A stretch of DNA of 64,000 nt from Azomonas tarimensis (GCF_042648805.1 NZ_JBHRXZ010000022.1:941253-1005252); one strand, 5' to 3'. Shown: positions 17,174-26,043, counted from the first letter of the stretch. The notes: a model not told the origin generated them from the letters alone. Numbers and translations: made by a program.

Positions 17174-18937
17174 ATGAAAAAAGATACTAGAGGCGACGTG
17201 CTTCTCTCCCGCCGCGAGGTCATGATCGGCGCGGGGCTGGCAGCGGGTGCCGTTTCAACGCTGGGCATCGCCGGTCGTGCCCTGGCAGCCGAGGACAGGG
17301 CCGGCCAGCCACAGCACTGGGACATGGAAACCGATGTGCTCTGTGTCGGCTCGGGCGCCGCGGCCTGTGCGGCGGCGGTGACTGCGGTGGCGAAGAAGGC
17401 CGAGGTCATCGTCGTCGAGAAGATGCCCATGGCCGGCGGTACCACCGGCAAGTCGGGCGGAGTCACCTGGATCCCGAACAACAAGTACATGCTGGCGCTG
17501 GGCATCGAAGATACCCGCGAGGATGCCCTGCGCTACATGGCCCGCTACGCTTATCCGAATCTCTACTACGCCGAAGGCGAGACCCTGGGTCTGCCAAGGC
17601 CGCTCTTCGAGCTCATGGAAGCCTTCTATGACAACGGTTCGAAGATGGTCGAGTGGTTCGAAGAACTCGATGCCGTGACGTTCCGCCAGTTCCGCATGTG
17701 GGACGTGGACACCCCGCCGCCTGACTATGGCGATCACCTGCCGGAAAACAAGGCGTTCAATGCGCGGGCCCTGGAACCGGCCGTGGGCGCCAGCTCCGCC
17801 GGCGGCGGTGGCAGCCTGGCCTACCAGATGGAAACCTGGCTGGAGAAGCACGGCGTGCCGATCCTGCTCGAACACCGTGCCATCGGCATCATCCGCGAGG
17901 GTGGCCGGGTGGTGGGGCTCAAGGTGCGCAACAACGAGAAGACTCTCAACATCCGGGCGCGCAAGGCGGTGATCTTCGGCAGTGGCGGCTATGCGCACAA
18001 TGTCGAGCTGATCCAGCTGCATCAGCCAGGACTCTACGGCTCCTGCGCCGCGGCCAGCTCCACCGGCGATTTCATCCCCATGGCCCAGGAGGCCGGCGCC
18101 AGGATGGGCGATCTGAGTACCGCCTGGCGAACCCCGGTGGTGCTGGAGCAGGCGCTGGGCAACCGGGCCGTGCCCCACGGTGTGTTCTTCGCTCCGGGCG
18201 ACTCGATGATTAACGTCAACAAGCATGGCGTGCGGGTAATGAACGAGAAGCGCAACTACAACGACCGGACTCAGGCGCATTTTGTCTTCGACCCGGTGAA
18301 TGCCGAGTACCCCAACCGCTTCATGTTCATGGTGTTCGACGAGCGCAGTCTGGACCGCTACGCCGGTGCGCTGCCGTTCCCGGCCGACAAGCGCGACCGT
18401 GCCTGGCTGATCGAGGGCAAGGCCCCGCAGGATCTGGCCGCCAACATCGCCAGCCGGCTCGACAGCCTGGCCGCCAGCATCGGGGTGTTCCGTCTGGGCG
18501 AGGGCTTCGCCAGCAATCTGGAGACTACCATCGAGCGCTACAACGGTTTTGCCGAGACCGGCCGCGACGAGGATTTCCAGCGCGGGTACCACGAATACGA
18601 CAAGGTCTGGCACAAGCTTTTCTCCCCGGTGAGCAAGAACGCCCAGTTCCCGGACAACGACAAGCCCAACCCCACCATGTATCCGATCGACCGCAACGGG
18701 CCTCTGTATGCCGTGATCCTGGCGCCCGGCGCGCTGGACACCAGCGGGGGCCCGGCGATCAACGCCAATGCCCAGGTGCTCGCGCCTTCCGGTGAGCCCA
18801 TTCCGGGCCTGTATGGCGCCGGCAACTGCATCGCCAGTCCGTCCGGCCCGGCCTACCTGGGTGCCGGCGGCACCATCGGCCTGGCGCTCACCTTTGGTTA
18901 TCTGGCGGCGCTGCATGCCACGGAGCAGGCGCGATGA
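17174..18937 (+). CDS. Tat-exported KstD-like FAD dehydrogenase
   Basis: 587 aa. A twin-arginine signal (SRREVM at residues 12-17, then a hydrophobic stretch and GRALAAE) indicates folded export to the periplasm. The FAD-binding motif VGSGAAACAAAV begins near residue 58, followed by GGTTGKSGGVTWIPNN. The C-terminal SGPAYLGAGGTIGLALTFGYLAA matches the 3-ketosteroid Delta1-dehydrogenase pattern, keeping its Tyr and Gly. It probably dehydrogenates a polycyclic ketone or related enone. The c-type cytochrome gene overlaps its 3' end by four bases and is the likely electron acceptor. A fumarate- or urocanate-reductase-like direction is the main alternative. Confidence 0.85.
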   Translation: MKKDTRGDVLLSRREVMIGAGLAAGAVSTLGIAGRALAAEDRAGQPQHWDMETDVLCVGSGAAACAAAVTAVAKKAEVIVVEKMPMAGGTTGKSGGVTWIPNNKYMLALGIEDTREDALRYMARYAYPNLYYAEGETLGLPRPLFELMEAFYDNGSKMVEWFEELDAVTFRQFRMWDVDTPPPDYGDHLPENKAFNARALEPAVGASSAGGGGSLAYQMETWLEKHGVPILLEHRAIGIIREGGRVVGLKVRNNEKTLNIRARKAVIFGSGGYAHNVELIQLHQPGLYGSCAAASSTGDFIPMAQEAGARMGDLSTAWRTPVVLEQALGNRAVPHGVFFAPGDSMINVNKHGVRVMNEKRNYNDRTQAHFVFDPVNAEYPNRFMFMVFDERSLDRYAGALPFPADKRDRAWLIEGKAPQDLAANIASRLDSLAASIGVFRLGEGFASNLETTIERYNGFAETGRDEDFQRGYHEYDKVWHKLFSPVSKNAQFPDNDKPNPTMYPIDRNGPLYAVILAPGALDTSGGPAINANAQVLAPSGEPIPGLYGAGNCIASPSGPAYLGAGGTIGLALTFGYLAALHATEQAR

Positions 18938-19335
18938 GCCGGCGATCACTGTGGGCGGCGCCGCTGGCGCTGCTGCTGGCCGGGCCCCCGGGAGCCGCGG
19001 CGGCCGGCGGCGAGGTGAGCTTTTCCAGAGCGGTCGTCCCGGTGTTGCGTACCCAGTGCGCGGGCTGCCACATGACCGGCGATGAACCGGGCGGCATGAA
19101 ACTGTACCCGTCCGCTGCCTACGCCAGCCTGGTCGGCGTGCCTTCGGCGGACAGCCCGTTGTTGCGGGTCGCCCCCGGCGAGCCGGAGCAGAGCTACCTG
19201 ATGCACAAGCTGGAAGGCACCCACCTGGACGTGGGCGGGCAGGGCGCACAGATGCCCTTCGCCCAGCTCCCCCTGGCGGAGGAAACCCGCGCCGTCATTC
19301 GCCAATGGATCGAGGCGGGCGCACCGGACAATTGA
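18934..19335 (+). CDS. periplasmic c-type cytochrome
   Basis: 133 aa. Signal peptide (LWAAPLALLLAGPPGAAAA) then one haem site C42-AGC-H46; methionines in QMPFAQLPL near residue 106 could give the sixth ligand. The start overlaps the flavoprotein stop (ATGA), so the two are co-translated and the signals place both in the periplasm. It probably takes electrons from the KstD-like enzyme to the respiratory chain. Confidence 0.85.
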   Translation: MSRRSLWAAPLALLLAGPPGAAAAGGEVSFSRAVVPVLRTQCAGCHMTGDEPGGMKLYPSAAYASLVGVPSADSPLLRVAPGEPEQSYLMHKLEGTHLDVGGQGAQMPFAQLPLAEETRAVIRQWIEAGAPDN

Positions 19336-19373
19336 GCGAACGACAGGCCATGCGGCCGGATGCAACGGATTAC

Positions 19374-19381
19374 AACAACAA
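19374..19381 (+). promoter_or_regulatory. Crc/Hfq-type AAnAAnAA motif
   Basis: AACAACAA directly before the ribosome-binding site of the DUF1329 gene at 19395. Confidence 0.5.
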
Positions 19382-19394
19382 AAGGGGTAGACCC

Positions 19395-20783
19395 ATGAGC
19401 AAGCAACTGGCCGTCAAGGCCCTGATGATCTGCGCTGCCGGCGCCTCCGGAACCGCCCTGGCAGCGCTCGCACCGGATGAGCTCGCCCGTCTCGGCGGCG
19501 AGCTGACCCCCTGGGGCGCGATCAGCGCCGGTAACGAGGAAGGCACCATCCCGCCCTACACCGGCGGTATCGAGCCGCCTGCGAACTACGACCCGAACAC
19601 CCCGACCAAGCGCCCCGATCCCTTTGCCGACGAGACGCCTCGGCTGGTCATCACCGCACAGAACATGGCCGAGCATGAAGACAAGCTGAGCGCGGGCGTC
19701 AAGGAGATGCTGCGGCGCTACCCCACCTTCCGGCTCAACGTCTACCCCAGCCACCGGACCGCCAATTACCCCGACTACGTAGTCGACAACACCATGAAGA
19801 ATGCGCAGACCTGCGAGCTGGCGGAGAGCCGTCTGCAACTGGCAGGAACCTGCTACGGCGGTGTGCCTTTCCCGATCCCCAAGAACGGCTCGGAGGTGAT
19901 GTGGAACCGCGCCCTGAAGTACGACCAGTACGCCTACCACTCGCCGGCGCAGACCTCCACCCTGGTGGACGCCAATGGCCGGCGCATCGAGACCGGCGCA
20001 TTCGAGTACTGGCAGACCTTCCCGCCTTACGACCCGGCGCGCACCGAACCCATCGGCCGGGAGGAAATGCTCGAATATGGCCGGGTGGACTGGACCGGGC
20101 CGGCACGCAAGGCCGGCGAGAAGCTGGTGATCCACGACTCGGTTGACATGCAGAACGTCGGCCGGCGCTCCTGGACTTACCTGCCGGGCCAGCGGCGGGT
20201 GAAGCTCTCCCCGGACGTGGCCTACGACACTCCGAGCCCGGCCGGCGGCGGCGTCGGTACCGTGGACGACACCCAGGTGTTCTATGGCGCCCAGGATCGC
20301 TACGACTACGAGCTGGTCGGGCGCCAGGAAATGTTCATTCCCTACAACACCTTCAAGCTGCACGACCAACAGCAGTGCGGCGCCGACAAAGTGTTTACCC
20401 CGAACCACCTCAACCCCGACTGCGTGCGTTGGGAGCTGCATCGCGTCTGGGTCGTGGAGGCCACCCTGAAGAGCGGCAAGCGGCACGTCTACCCGCGCCG
20501 GACCTTCTACTGGAACGAGGATATCTACGCGGTGGGCATGGCCGACAATTACGACGACGCCGGCAACATCTACCGGGTGACCAACACTCACTACTACCCC
20601 TTCTACGAAACCACCGGACACAACACCCACGAATTCGTGGTGCATGACCTGTCCAACGGCGCCTACGTCCGCCAGGCCTACACCCCGGCGAACCGCGGCA
20701 TGATGGTGGTCACCCCACCGGCCGAGGCGAAACCCGCGAGCTTCTACCAGCCTCACGCGCTGAGCGGGGCCGGCGTGCGCTAA
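19395..20783 (+). CDS. DUF1329 outer-membrane-sorting-like protein, copy 1
   Basis: 462 aa with a Sec signal peptide (VKALMICAAGASGTALAALA). The DUF1329 body shows GGELTPWGAISAGNEEG, IPPYTGG, RPDPFADE, SVDMQNVGRRSWTYLPGQRR and a conserved end, FYQPHALSGAGVR. The family has a LolB/LolA-like beta fold and habitually accompanies RND/MMPL exporters such as the one opening this window. ATG 19395 follows AAGGGG and starts the signal peptide. The role is probably delivery of a hydrophobic compound across the periplasm. Confidence 0.88.
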   Translation: MSKQLAVKALMICAAGASGTALAALAPDELARLGGELTPWGAISAGNEEGTIPPYTGGIEPPANYDPNTPTKRPDPFADETPRLVITAQNMAEHEDKLSAGVKEMLRRYPTFRLNVYPSHRTANYPDYVVDNTMKNAQTCELAESRLQLAGTCYGGVPFPIPKNGSEVMWNRALKYDQYAYHSPAQTSTLVDANGRRIETGAFEYWQTFPPYDPARTEPIGREEMLEYGRVDWTGPARKAGEKLVIHDSVDMQNVGRRSWTYLPGQRRVKLSPDVAYDTPSPAGGGVGTVDDTQVFYGAQDRYDYELVGRQEMFIPYNTFKLHDQQQCGADKVFTPNHLNPDCVRWELHRVWVVEATLKSGKRHVYPRRTFYWNEDIYAVGMADNYDDAGNIYRVTNTHYYPFYETTGHNTHEFVVHDLSNGAYVRQAYTPANRGMMVVTPPAEAKPASFYQPHALSGAGVR

Positions 20784-20804
20784 GCACAAAGAGGCGGGCC
20801 AGGG

Positions 20805-20891
20805 ATGATGGTGATCACGCGGCCGTCCCGGGCCCGACCGCTGCGTTACTACCAGCCCAGTGCGCTGAGCGGCAGCGGCGTGCGCTCGCGG
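20805..20891 (+). pseudogene. 3' tail remnant of a DUF1329 gene
   Basis: Same frame as the preceding DUF1329 gene but after its stop. The reading MMVITRPSRARPLRYYQPSA followed by LSGSGVR matches the real C-terminus (MMVVTPPAEAKPASFYQPHA, LSGAGVR) at most positions. The stop that should follow GVR is lost (TCG). About 27 codons survive, so this is the scar of a second DUF1329 gene upstream of the MDR block. Confidence 0.75.
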
Positions 20892-20945
20892 CGTTCGCTG
20901 CATACTTCAGCCCGGCGGCACGTGCACTGCCGCCGGGATCAAGAG

Positions 20946-20956
20946 AACAACAACAA
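20946..20956 (+). promoter_or_regulatory. Crc/Hfq-type A-rich motif
   Basis: AACAACAACAA, two overlapping perfect AAnAAnAA matches, in the leader of the MDR gene at 20975. Confidence 0.5.
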
Positions 20957-20974
20957 TCATCGCAGGATGTATTC

Positions 20975-22042
20975 ATGAAGCTCGAGAACCGCCAGTGGTA
21001 CCTCCATAGCCGCCCCGAAGGCGTGCCCAACGAGGACGACATCCGCGCCCGCAGCGTGCCGCTGTGCCGACCTGGTCCCGGACAGGTGCTGATGCAGAAT
21101 CTCTTTCTGTCCATGGACCCGGGGGCACGCTTCTGGATGAGTGACCGGCCGGGTTACATGGAGCCCATCGCCATCGGCGAGACCATCCGCGGCTCGACCC
21201 TTGGACGTATCGTCGAAAGCAACCACCCGAAATTCAAGGTGGGCGATTATGCGGTAGGCATCGCCTGCAACGGCTGGGAAGACTACAGCCTGATCGACCC
21301 CGAGCTGAACGAGGTGGTGCGCGCTGACCTGGGCTTCCCGGTGAACTGGCACCTGAGCATCTTCAGCGCCGTCGGGCTCACGCCGTACTTCGGCCTGTTG
21401 GAAATCGGCAAGCCGAAGCCGGGCGATACGCTGCTGGTGAGTGCCGCCGCCGGAGCGGTAGGCTCGCTGGCCGGGCAGATCGGACGGATCAAGGGCTGCC
21501 GCACCGTGGGCATCGCCGGCAGCGACGAGAAATGCCGCTGGATCGTCGACGAGCTGGGCTATGACGCGGCGATCAACTACAAGACCTGCGGCGACATGCA
21601 GCAGGCCATCGCCGAGGCCTGCCCGGACGGCGTCGACATCTATTTCGACAATGTCGCCGGCTCGATCCTCGACGCCGCACTGCTGAACATGAACAACTTC
21701 GGCCGCATCGTGTTCTGCGGCGCCATCTCCCAGTACAACACCGATGACGCCGTGCCCGGCCCCTACAACTACTGGCAGATTCTCGCCCGCAGCCTGACTG
21801 TGCGCGGCTACATCGCGCTGGAGTTCCGCGACCGCTTCCCCCAGGCCGTCGAGGAGATGCGCGGCTGGATCGACTCCGGCGAGCTGACCTTCGCCGAGGA
21901 CATCGCCGAAGGCTTCGAGAGCACCGTGGCCACTTTTGCCCGCCTGTTCGACGGCAGCAACAAGGGCAAGCTGATGGTGAAGATCCGCGACGGGGACGAG
22001 CCCGCGCCGACGCTCGAAAATATCCAGGCCGCCGCCGAATAG
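20975..22042 (+). CDS. MDR-family NADP-dependent oxidoreductase, copy 2
   Basis: 355-aa paralogue of the enzyme at 7537 with near-identical blocks: CRPGPGQVLMQNLFLSMDPG, SAAAGAVGSLAGQIGR, GSDEKCRWIVDELGYD, YFDNVAGSILDAALLNMNN. No zinc site is visible. Predicted NADPH-dependent reductase of an activated double bond. It heads a block continuing with SnoaL (10 bases later), Rieske oxygenase and SDR, and is preceded by a DUF1329 remnant, which suggests the block was moved or duplicated as a unit. Confidence 0.88.
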   Translation: MKLENRQWYLHSRPEGVPNEDDIRARSVPLCRPGPGQVLMQNLFLSMDPGARFWMSDRPGYMEPIAIGETIRGSTLGRIVESNHPKFKVGDYAVGIACNGWEDYSLIDPELNEVVRADLGFPVNWHLSIFSAVGLTPYFGLLEIGKPKPGDTLLVSAAAGAVGSLAGQIGRIKGCRTVGIAGSDEKCRWIVDELGYDAAINYKTCGDMQQAIAEACPDGVDIYFDNVAGSILDAALLNMNNFGRIVFCGAISQYNTDDAVPGPYNYWQILARSLTVRGYIALEFRDRFPQAVEEMRGWIDSGELTFAEDIAEGFESTVATFARLFDGSNKGKLMVKIRDGDEPAPTLENIQAAAE

Positions 22043-22052
22043 AGGACGCCCC

Positions 22053-22559
22053 ATGAACGACTCCGAACTGCAGGCCCTGCGCGCCGAGGTCGCCGACCTG
22101 GCGGCACGCCGGGACATCGAGAAAGCCATCCGCAGCTACATGCGTGCCCAGGACCGGCTTCTGCCGGTGCTGCACCTGAGCGCCTTCCATGACGACGCCT
22201 GGGTCGACTGCGGGCTATACGCCGGATCGGCGGCAGGCTTCGTCGACTTCGCCCAGGGCTTTCTCGCCGACTGCGATGCCAGCCAGCACCTGGTCGGCCA
22301 GGTGGATATCCAGCTCGACGGCAACCGCGCCACCGGCGAGGTGTACTTCATCGCGCAGCATCGCATCCGCCAGGAGGGCGCGCCCTACGACCTGATCGTC
22401 GCCGGACGCTACCACGACGAATACGAGAACCGCGGCGATGGCTGGAAGATCGCCCGGCGCAAGGAAATCGTCGACTGGGCGCGCACCGACCCGGCGGCGG
22501 ACAGCTTTCTCGCCGAGCAGCCGGCACTGCACCTGGCCGCCCGTGGCGAGCATGGCTGA
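22053..22559 (+). CDS. SnoaL/NTF2-like protein C
   Basis: 168 aa: IRSYMRAQDRLLPVLHLSAFHDDAWVD near residue 30, SQHLVGQVDIQLDGNRATGE, RYHDEYENRGDGWKIARRKE. It sits between an MDR gene and a Rieske alpha gene, 39 bases before the latter. It is the likely small partner of that oxygenase, by analogy with the fused domain at 11146. Start follows AGAGGA. Confidence 0.83.
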   Translation: MNDSELQALRAEVADLAARRDIEKAIRSYMRAQDRLLPVLHLSAFHDDAWVDCGLYAGSAAGFVDFAQGFLADCDASQHLVGQVDIQLDGNRATGEVYFIAQHRIRQEGAPYDLIVAGRYHDEYENRGDGWKIARRKEIVDWARTDPAADSFLAEQPALHLAARGEHG

Positions 22560-22598
22560 GCAACCACTCCAGACAACGACAATGACAGGGAGCCCGAG

Positions 22599-23990
22599 AT
22601 GAACGAAGCCCTCAATCTCAAGCCCGGCGAGGCCCGCTGCCCCGGCGCCAGCACCGCCGAGATCATCGCCTCCGACAACGACCGCGCGCCGGCGCACCTG
22701 ACCCAGCCGAGCTATGAATTTCTTGGCGACGCCGACATCCCCTACAGCCGCTATACCTCGCGCGAGTTTGCCGCGCTGGAGGGGGAAAAGCTCTGGCTCA
22801 AGGTGTGGCAATGGGCTTGCCGCGAAGAGGACATTCCCGAGCCGGGCGACTATTACGTCTACGAGATCGCCGAAAAATCCGTGCTGGTGGTGCGCACCTC
22901 CGACGGTGCGATAAAGGCCTATCCCAACGCCTGCCTGCACCGCGGCACCCAGCTCAAGCCGGCCGGCTCCTGCGGACGATCCAAGCAACTGCGCTGCCCC
23001 TTCCATGGCTTCACCTGGTCGCTGGAAGGCGAGCTGACCGACGTGCCCTGTCGCTGGGATTTTCCGCACATCGGTGAAGGCAACTTCCGCCTGCCGGAGC
23101 TGAAGGTGGACACCTGGGGCGGTTTCGTCTTCATCAACTTCGACGAGGACGCCGCGCCGCTGGCCGAGCACCTGGACATCATCCCCGAGCATTTCGCCGG
23201 CTGGGACCTGTCGCAGAAGTTCGTCGCCCTGCACGTGCGCAAGATGCTTCCAGCGAACTGGAAGGCCTGTCTCGAAGCCTTCCTGGAATCTTTCCATGTG
23301 CTGGAGACCCATCCCCAGGGGGTACTCACCGTGGGTGATGCCAACACCCAGTACGACATCTACGGCGACACCGTCTCGCGCTTCGTGCATCTGGTGGGCT
23401 TTCCCAGCCCGCACCTGACCGAGCAGTACAGCCAGCAGCAACTGCTCGATGCGCTGATGGCCGAAGGCGTGGTGGAAGGCACTGGCGGCTCGACCTTGCA
23501 GGTGCCGGAAGGCTCGACCGCACGGGAAGTCTTTGCCCGCCACATGCAACAGGTGCTGGGCCAGGCCTACGGCAAGGACCTGTCGCAGGTTTCCATCAGC
23601 GAGACCATCGACGCCATCGAATACCACCTGTTTCCCAATACCTGCTTCTTTCCTTCGCTGCTGTTTCCCATGGTCTATCGCTTCCGCCCCAACGGCAGCG
23701 ACCCGGACTCGGCGATCTTCGATCTCTTGTACATGCAACCGCTGCCCGATTCGGGTGAGCGGCCGGACCCGGCCGAGCCGGTGGAACTGGACTTCGAGCA
23801 GTCCTTCCGCGAGGTGCCGGGGCTGGACCCGGGTCTGGCGACCATCTACGACCAGGACACCGGCAACCTCATCGCCCAGCAACGCGGTTTCAAGGCCAGT
23901 ACCAAGCCCGGCGAAACCCTCGGCAACTACCAGGAGGTGCGCATCCGCCAGCTGCACCAGACCCTGGACAAGTACCTGAACGCGAACTGA
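22599..23990 (+). CDS. Rieske oxygenase alpha subunit
   Basis: 463 aa. The Rieske ligands are C112-x-H114 and C133-x2-H136; the catalytic site has Glu230 (bridging position), H233 and H238 in LESFHVLETHPQ. An N-terminal extension of about 40 residues (KPGEARCPGASTAEIIASD) and the C-terminal TLGNYQEVRIRQLHQTLDKY are shared with the oxygenase at 26102. Those two are the closest pair among the five. Predicted hydroxylase or demethylase fed by the ferredoxin at 25708. No NDO-type beta subunit is present; the SnoaL gene upstream may replace it. Confidence 0.9.
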   Translation: MNEALNLKPGEARCPGASTAEIIASDNDRAPAHLTQPSYEFLGDADIPYSRYTSREFAALEGEKLWLKVWQWACREEDIPEPGDYYVYEIAEKSVLVVRTSDGAIKAYPNACLHRGTQLKPAGSCGRSKQLRCPFHGFTWSLEGELTDVPCRWDFPHIGEGNFRLPELKVDTWGGFVFINFDEDAAPLAEHLDIIPEHFAGWDLSQKFVALHVRKMLPANWKACLEAFLESFHVLETHPQGVLTVGDANTQYDIYGDTVSRFVHLVGFPSPHLTEQYSQQQLLDALMAEGVVEGTGGSTLQVPEGSTAREVFARHMQQVLGQAYGKDLSQVSISETIDAIEYHLFPNTCFFPSLLFPMVYRFRPNGSDPDSAIFDLLYMQPLPDSGERPDPAEPVELDFEQSFREVPGLDPGLATIYDQDTGNLIAQQRGFKASTKPGETLGNYQEVRIRQLHQTLDKYLNAN

Positions 23991-24002
23991 GGAGGGCACG
24001 AC

Positions 24003-24788
24003 ATGCAACGAGTCAAGGATCGCGTGGCGCTGGTCACCGGCGCCGCTTCCGGCATCGGCGCCGGCATCGCCCGGCTGTTCGTCGAAGAGGGCGCCAAGGT
24101 GCTGCTCACCGACATCAATGCCACCGCCGGTGAGGCGCTGGCCGACGAGTTGGGCCCGAACGCCGCCTTCGCCCCGCTGGACGTGGGCAGGCCGGAGGAC
24201 TGGGAAGCGGCCATCGGCACCCTGGAAAGCCTCTGGGGGCCGCTGGACATCATGGTGCACTCGGCGGGCATTTCCTTTCCGTCGGATATCGAGACCGCGA
24301 CCCTGGAGGACTGGGATAAACACCACTGGGTCCACGCCCGTGGCGCCTTTCTCGGCTGCAAGTACGCGGTTCAGAGCATGAAGAAAAAGGGCGCCGGGTC
24401 CATCGTCAACATCTCCTCGGTGGAGAGCATCCGTCCGGGGCCGCTGTTCACTTGCTACGGCGCGGCCAAGGCGGCGCAGGACGCGGTGACCAAGACCGTG
24501 GCCCTGCACTGCGGCGAGAAGGGCTACAACATCCGCGTCAACTCGGTGCACCCGGCCGCGACCCGCACGCCGAACCTGCAGCAGTACCTCGACGCCTCGG
24601 ACGACCCGGCGGCGCTGGAAACCATCTACGCCGGCATGCAGCCGCTCAACCGCATCGCCGAAGTGGAGGAAATGGCCAAGGCCGTGCTGTTTCTCGCCAG
24701 CGACGACGCCAGCTTCATGACCGGCCACCAGATGTACGTGGACGGCGGCGTGCTGGCCAAACCCTACCCGGCAGGCGAGGGCGCCTGA
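24003..24788 (+). CDS. SDR, hydroxysteroid dehydrogenase-like
   Basis: 261-aa SDR: TGAASGIGAG, HSAGISF in the NNAG position, NISSVESI, YGAAK, and CGEKGYNIRVNSVHPAATRT, which resembles the Comamonas 3beta/17beta-HSD strip. It has a DGGVLAKPYP C-terminus. GAGG precedes the ATG 12 bases after the Rieske gene. It probably oxidises the hydroxyl made or exposed by that oxygenase. Confidence 0.87.
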   Translation: MQRVKDRVALVTGAASGIGAGIARLFVEEGAKVLLTDINATAGEALADELGPNAAFAPLDVGRPEDWEAAIGTLESLWGPLDIMVHSAGISFPSDIETATLEDWDKHHWVHARGAFLGCKYAVQSMKKKGAGSIVNISSVESIRPGPLFTCYGAAKAAQDAVTKTVALHCGEKGYNIRVNSVHPAATRTPNLQQYLDASDDPAALETIYAGMQPLNRIAEVEEMAKAVLFLASDDASFMTGHQMYVDGGVLAKPYPAGEGA

Positions 24789-24831
24789 ATGCCGCTGTGC
24801 AGCATTCGCCGGGCCCGTCCCGCCGCCTTTC

Positions 24832-24890
24832 GTAGGAGCGAGCTTGCTTGCGAATTGCCGGGCCCTGTTCGCGAGCAAGCTCGCTCCTAC
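24832..24890. repeat. REP inverted pair
   Basis: GTAGGAGCGAGC at the left edge and its complement GCTCGCTCCTAC at the right form a hairpin typical of Pseudomonas REP doublets. Confidence 0.8.
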
Positions 24891-25014
24891 AGGGTGTGTG
24901 GCGCCAGCCGTGGGTGGGCGTCGGCCTGCGGCAGCGGCACCACGCTCAGCACCGGCACCGGCCACGAACCCGGCTCTGCTTCGCCGCCCGGCAACACCCG
25001 CACGCCCCGCTTTT

Positions 25015-25073
25015 GTAGGAGCGAGCTTGCTCGCGAAGTGCCGGGCTCCGTTCGCGGGCAAGCTCGCTCCTAC
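25015..25073. repeat. REP inverted pair
   Basis: Second copy of the doublet, same orientation and edges, followed by the same GGGTGTGTGGC tail as the first. Confidence 0.8.
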
Positions 25074-25174
25074 AGGGTGTGTGGCATCAGCTGCGGGTGG
25101 CTGGCTACCTGCGGCAGCGGCGCAGGCGGTAACCGGAAGAAATTGAGCCAATCCACCAGGCAGGAAGTCTTGCA

Positions 25175-25690
25175 ATGAACCCCGATCCACTCCAGCGACA
25201 ACTCGCCAGCCTCCAGGCCAAGCAGGACCTGCACGAGCTGCTGGCCAATTACTGCACCGGCGTCGACCGCCGTGACCGGGCCCTGCTCGAGTCGCTCTGG
25301 TGGCCTGAGGCGACCATGGATTTCGGCCTGTTCCGTGGCCCGGCCGCGCAGTTCTGCGAACTCATCACCGCCGACAACCCTGCGGTGGAGATGACCTATC
25401 ACTTCACCAGCAACGAGCTGTTCGAGATCAACGGCGATCAGGCCACCGGCCGTGCCTACGTAATCGGCATGAGCGCCCTGCGCGGCGAAGGTGAGGGTAC
25501 CCAGCACGTCGCCGCCGGCCGCTACCTCGACCACTACGAGCGTCGCGACGGCGTGTGGAAGTTCAGCAAGCGCCTGTTCGTGCTCGACCTCAATTTCAAC
25601 GGGGCCAGCACGGCGGTCTGGGACAGCGGCATCGGCGCTGTGGTGACCCGCGGCCAGCCGGATGGCGACGACATTCATTACCGCTTTTAG
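25175..25690 (+). CDS. SnoaL/NTF2-like protein D
   Basis: 171 aa: LLANYCTGVDRRDRALLESL, WWPEATMDFGLFRG, YHFTSNELFEINGDQATG, DGVWKFSKRLFVLDLNFN. It is first in a set with a Rieske ferredoxin and a Rieske alpha subunit, again matching the pairing seen at three other places in the island. It is probably an oxygenase partner; an isomerase of ketosteroid-isomerase fold is the alternative. Confidence 0.83.
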   Translation: MNPDPLQRQLASLQAKQDLHELLANYCTGVDRRDRALLESLWWPEATMDFGLFRGPAAQFCELITADNPAVEMTYHFTSNELFEINGDQATGRAYVIGMSALRGEGEGTQHVAAGRYLDHYERRDGVWKFSKRLFVLDLNFNGASTAVWDSGIGAVVTRGQPDGDDIHYRF

Positions 25691-25707
25691 CTGAGCAGGA
25701 GTAGCCC

Positions 25708-26043
25708 ATGAGCCAGTTTCATCACGTCCTCAACGTTGACCAACTGCCCGCCGGCAAGACCAGGGCGGTCACCCTCGAAGGCCTGAGCATCCTCGTCTGC
25801 AACAGTGGCGGCGAGTTCTTCGCGGTGGAAAACCGTTGTACCCACCAGGGCGCCGAACTCGAAGGCGGACGCCTGCGCAACAACATGATCGCCTGCCCCG
25901 AACACGGCGTGCTGTTCGACGTACGCAGCGGCTGCGGCAAGGGCCCGCTTGGCCGCGTCCCCCTGCGCACCTTCGCCTTGCAGGTAGTGGATGGGCGCAT
26001 CGAAGTATCACTGGAGCCGGCACTGGAGGCCTCGCCCGGCTGA
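25708..26043 (+). CDS. Rieske-type ferredoxin
   Basis: 111 aa. The 2Fe-2S ligands are C44-x-H46 (CTHQGA) and C63-x2-H66 (CPEHGV), as in the ferredoxins of three-component oxygenases. It is the only free Rieske ferredoxin in the window and lies between a SnoaL and a Rieske alpha gene. It probably carries electrons from the reductase at 46212 to one or more of the five oxygenases. Confidence 0.9.
   Translation: MSQFHHVLNVDQLPAGKTRAVTLEGLSILVCNSGGEFFAVENRCTHQGAELEGGRLRNNMIACPEHGVLFDVRSGCGKGPLGRVPLRTFALQVVDGRIEVSLEPALEASPG

Larger units (their letters stand above)
24789..25174. other. intergenic region with duplicated REP unit
   Basis: 386 bases without a convincing gene. It contains two copies, about 183 bases apart, of a unit comprising an inverted REP pair followed by ACAGGGTGTGTGGC and a related stretch ending CTGCGGCAGCGGC. 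Short open frames here only translate the repeats. Confidence 0.7.

Noticed and set aside
22215..25190. A 991-codon open frame on the minus strand.
   Set aside because: It is antisense to SnoaL, Rieske and SDR genes with clear motifs, shows no domain of its own, and long antisense frames are common at this GC content.
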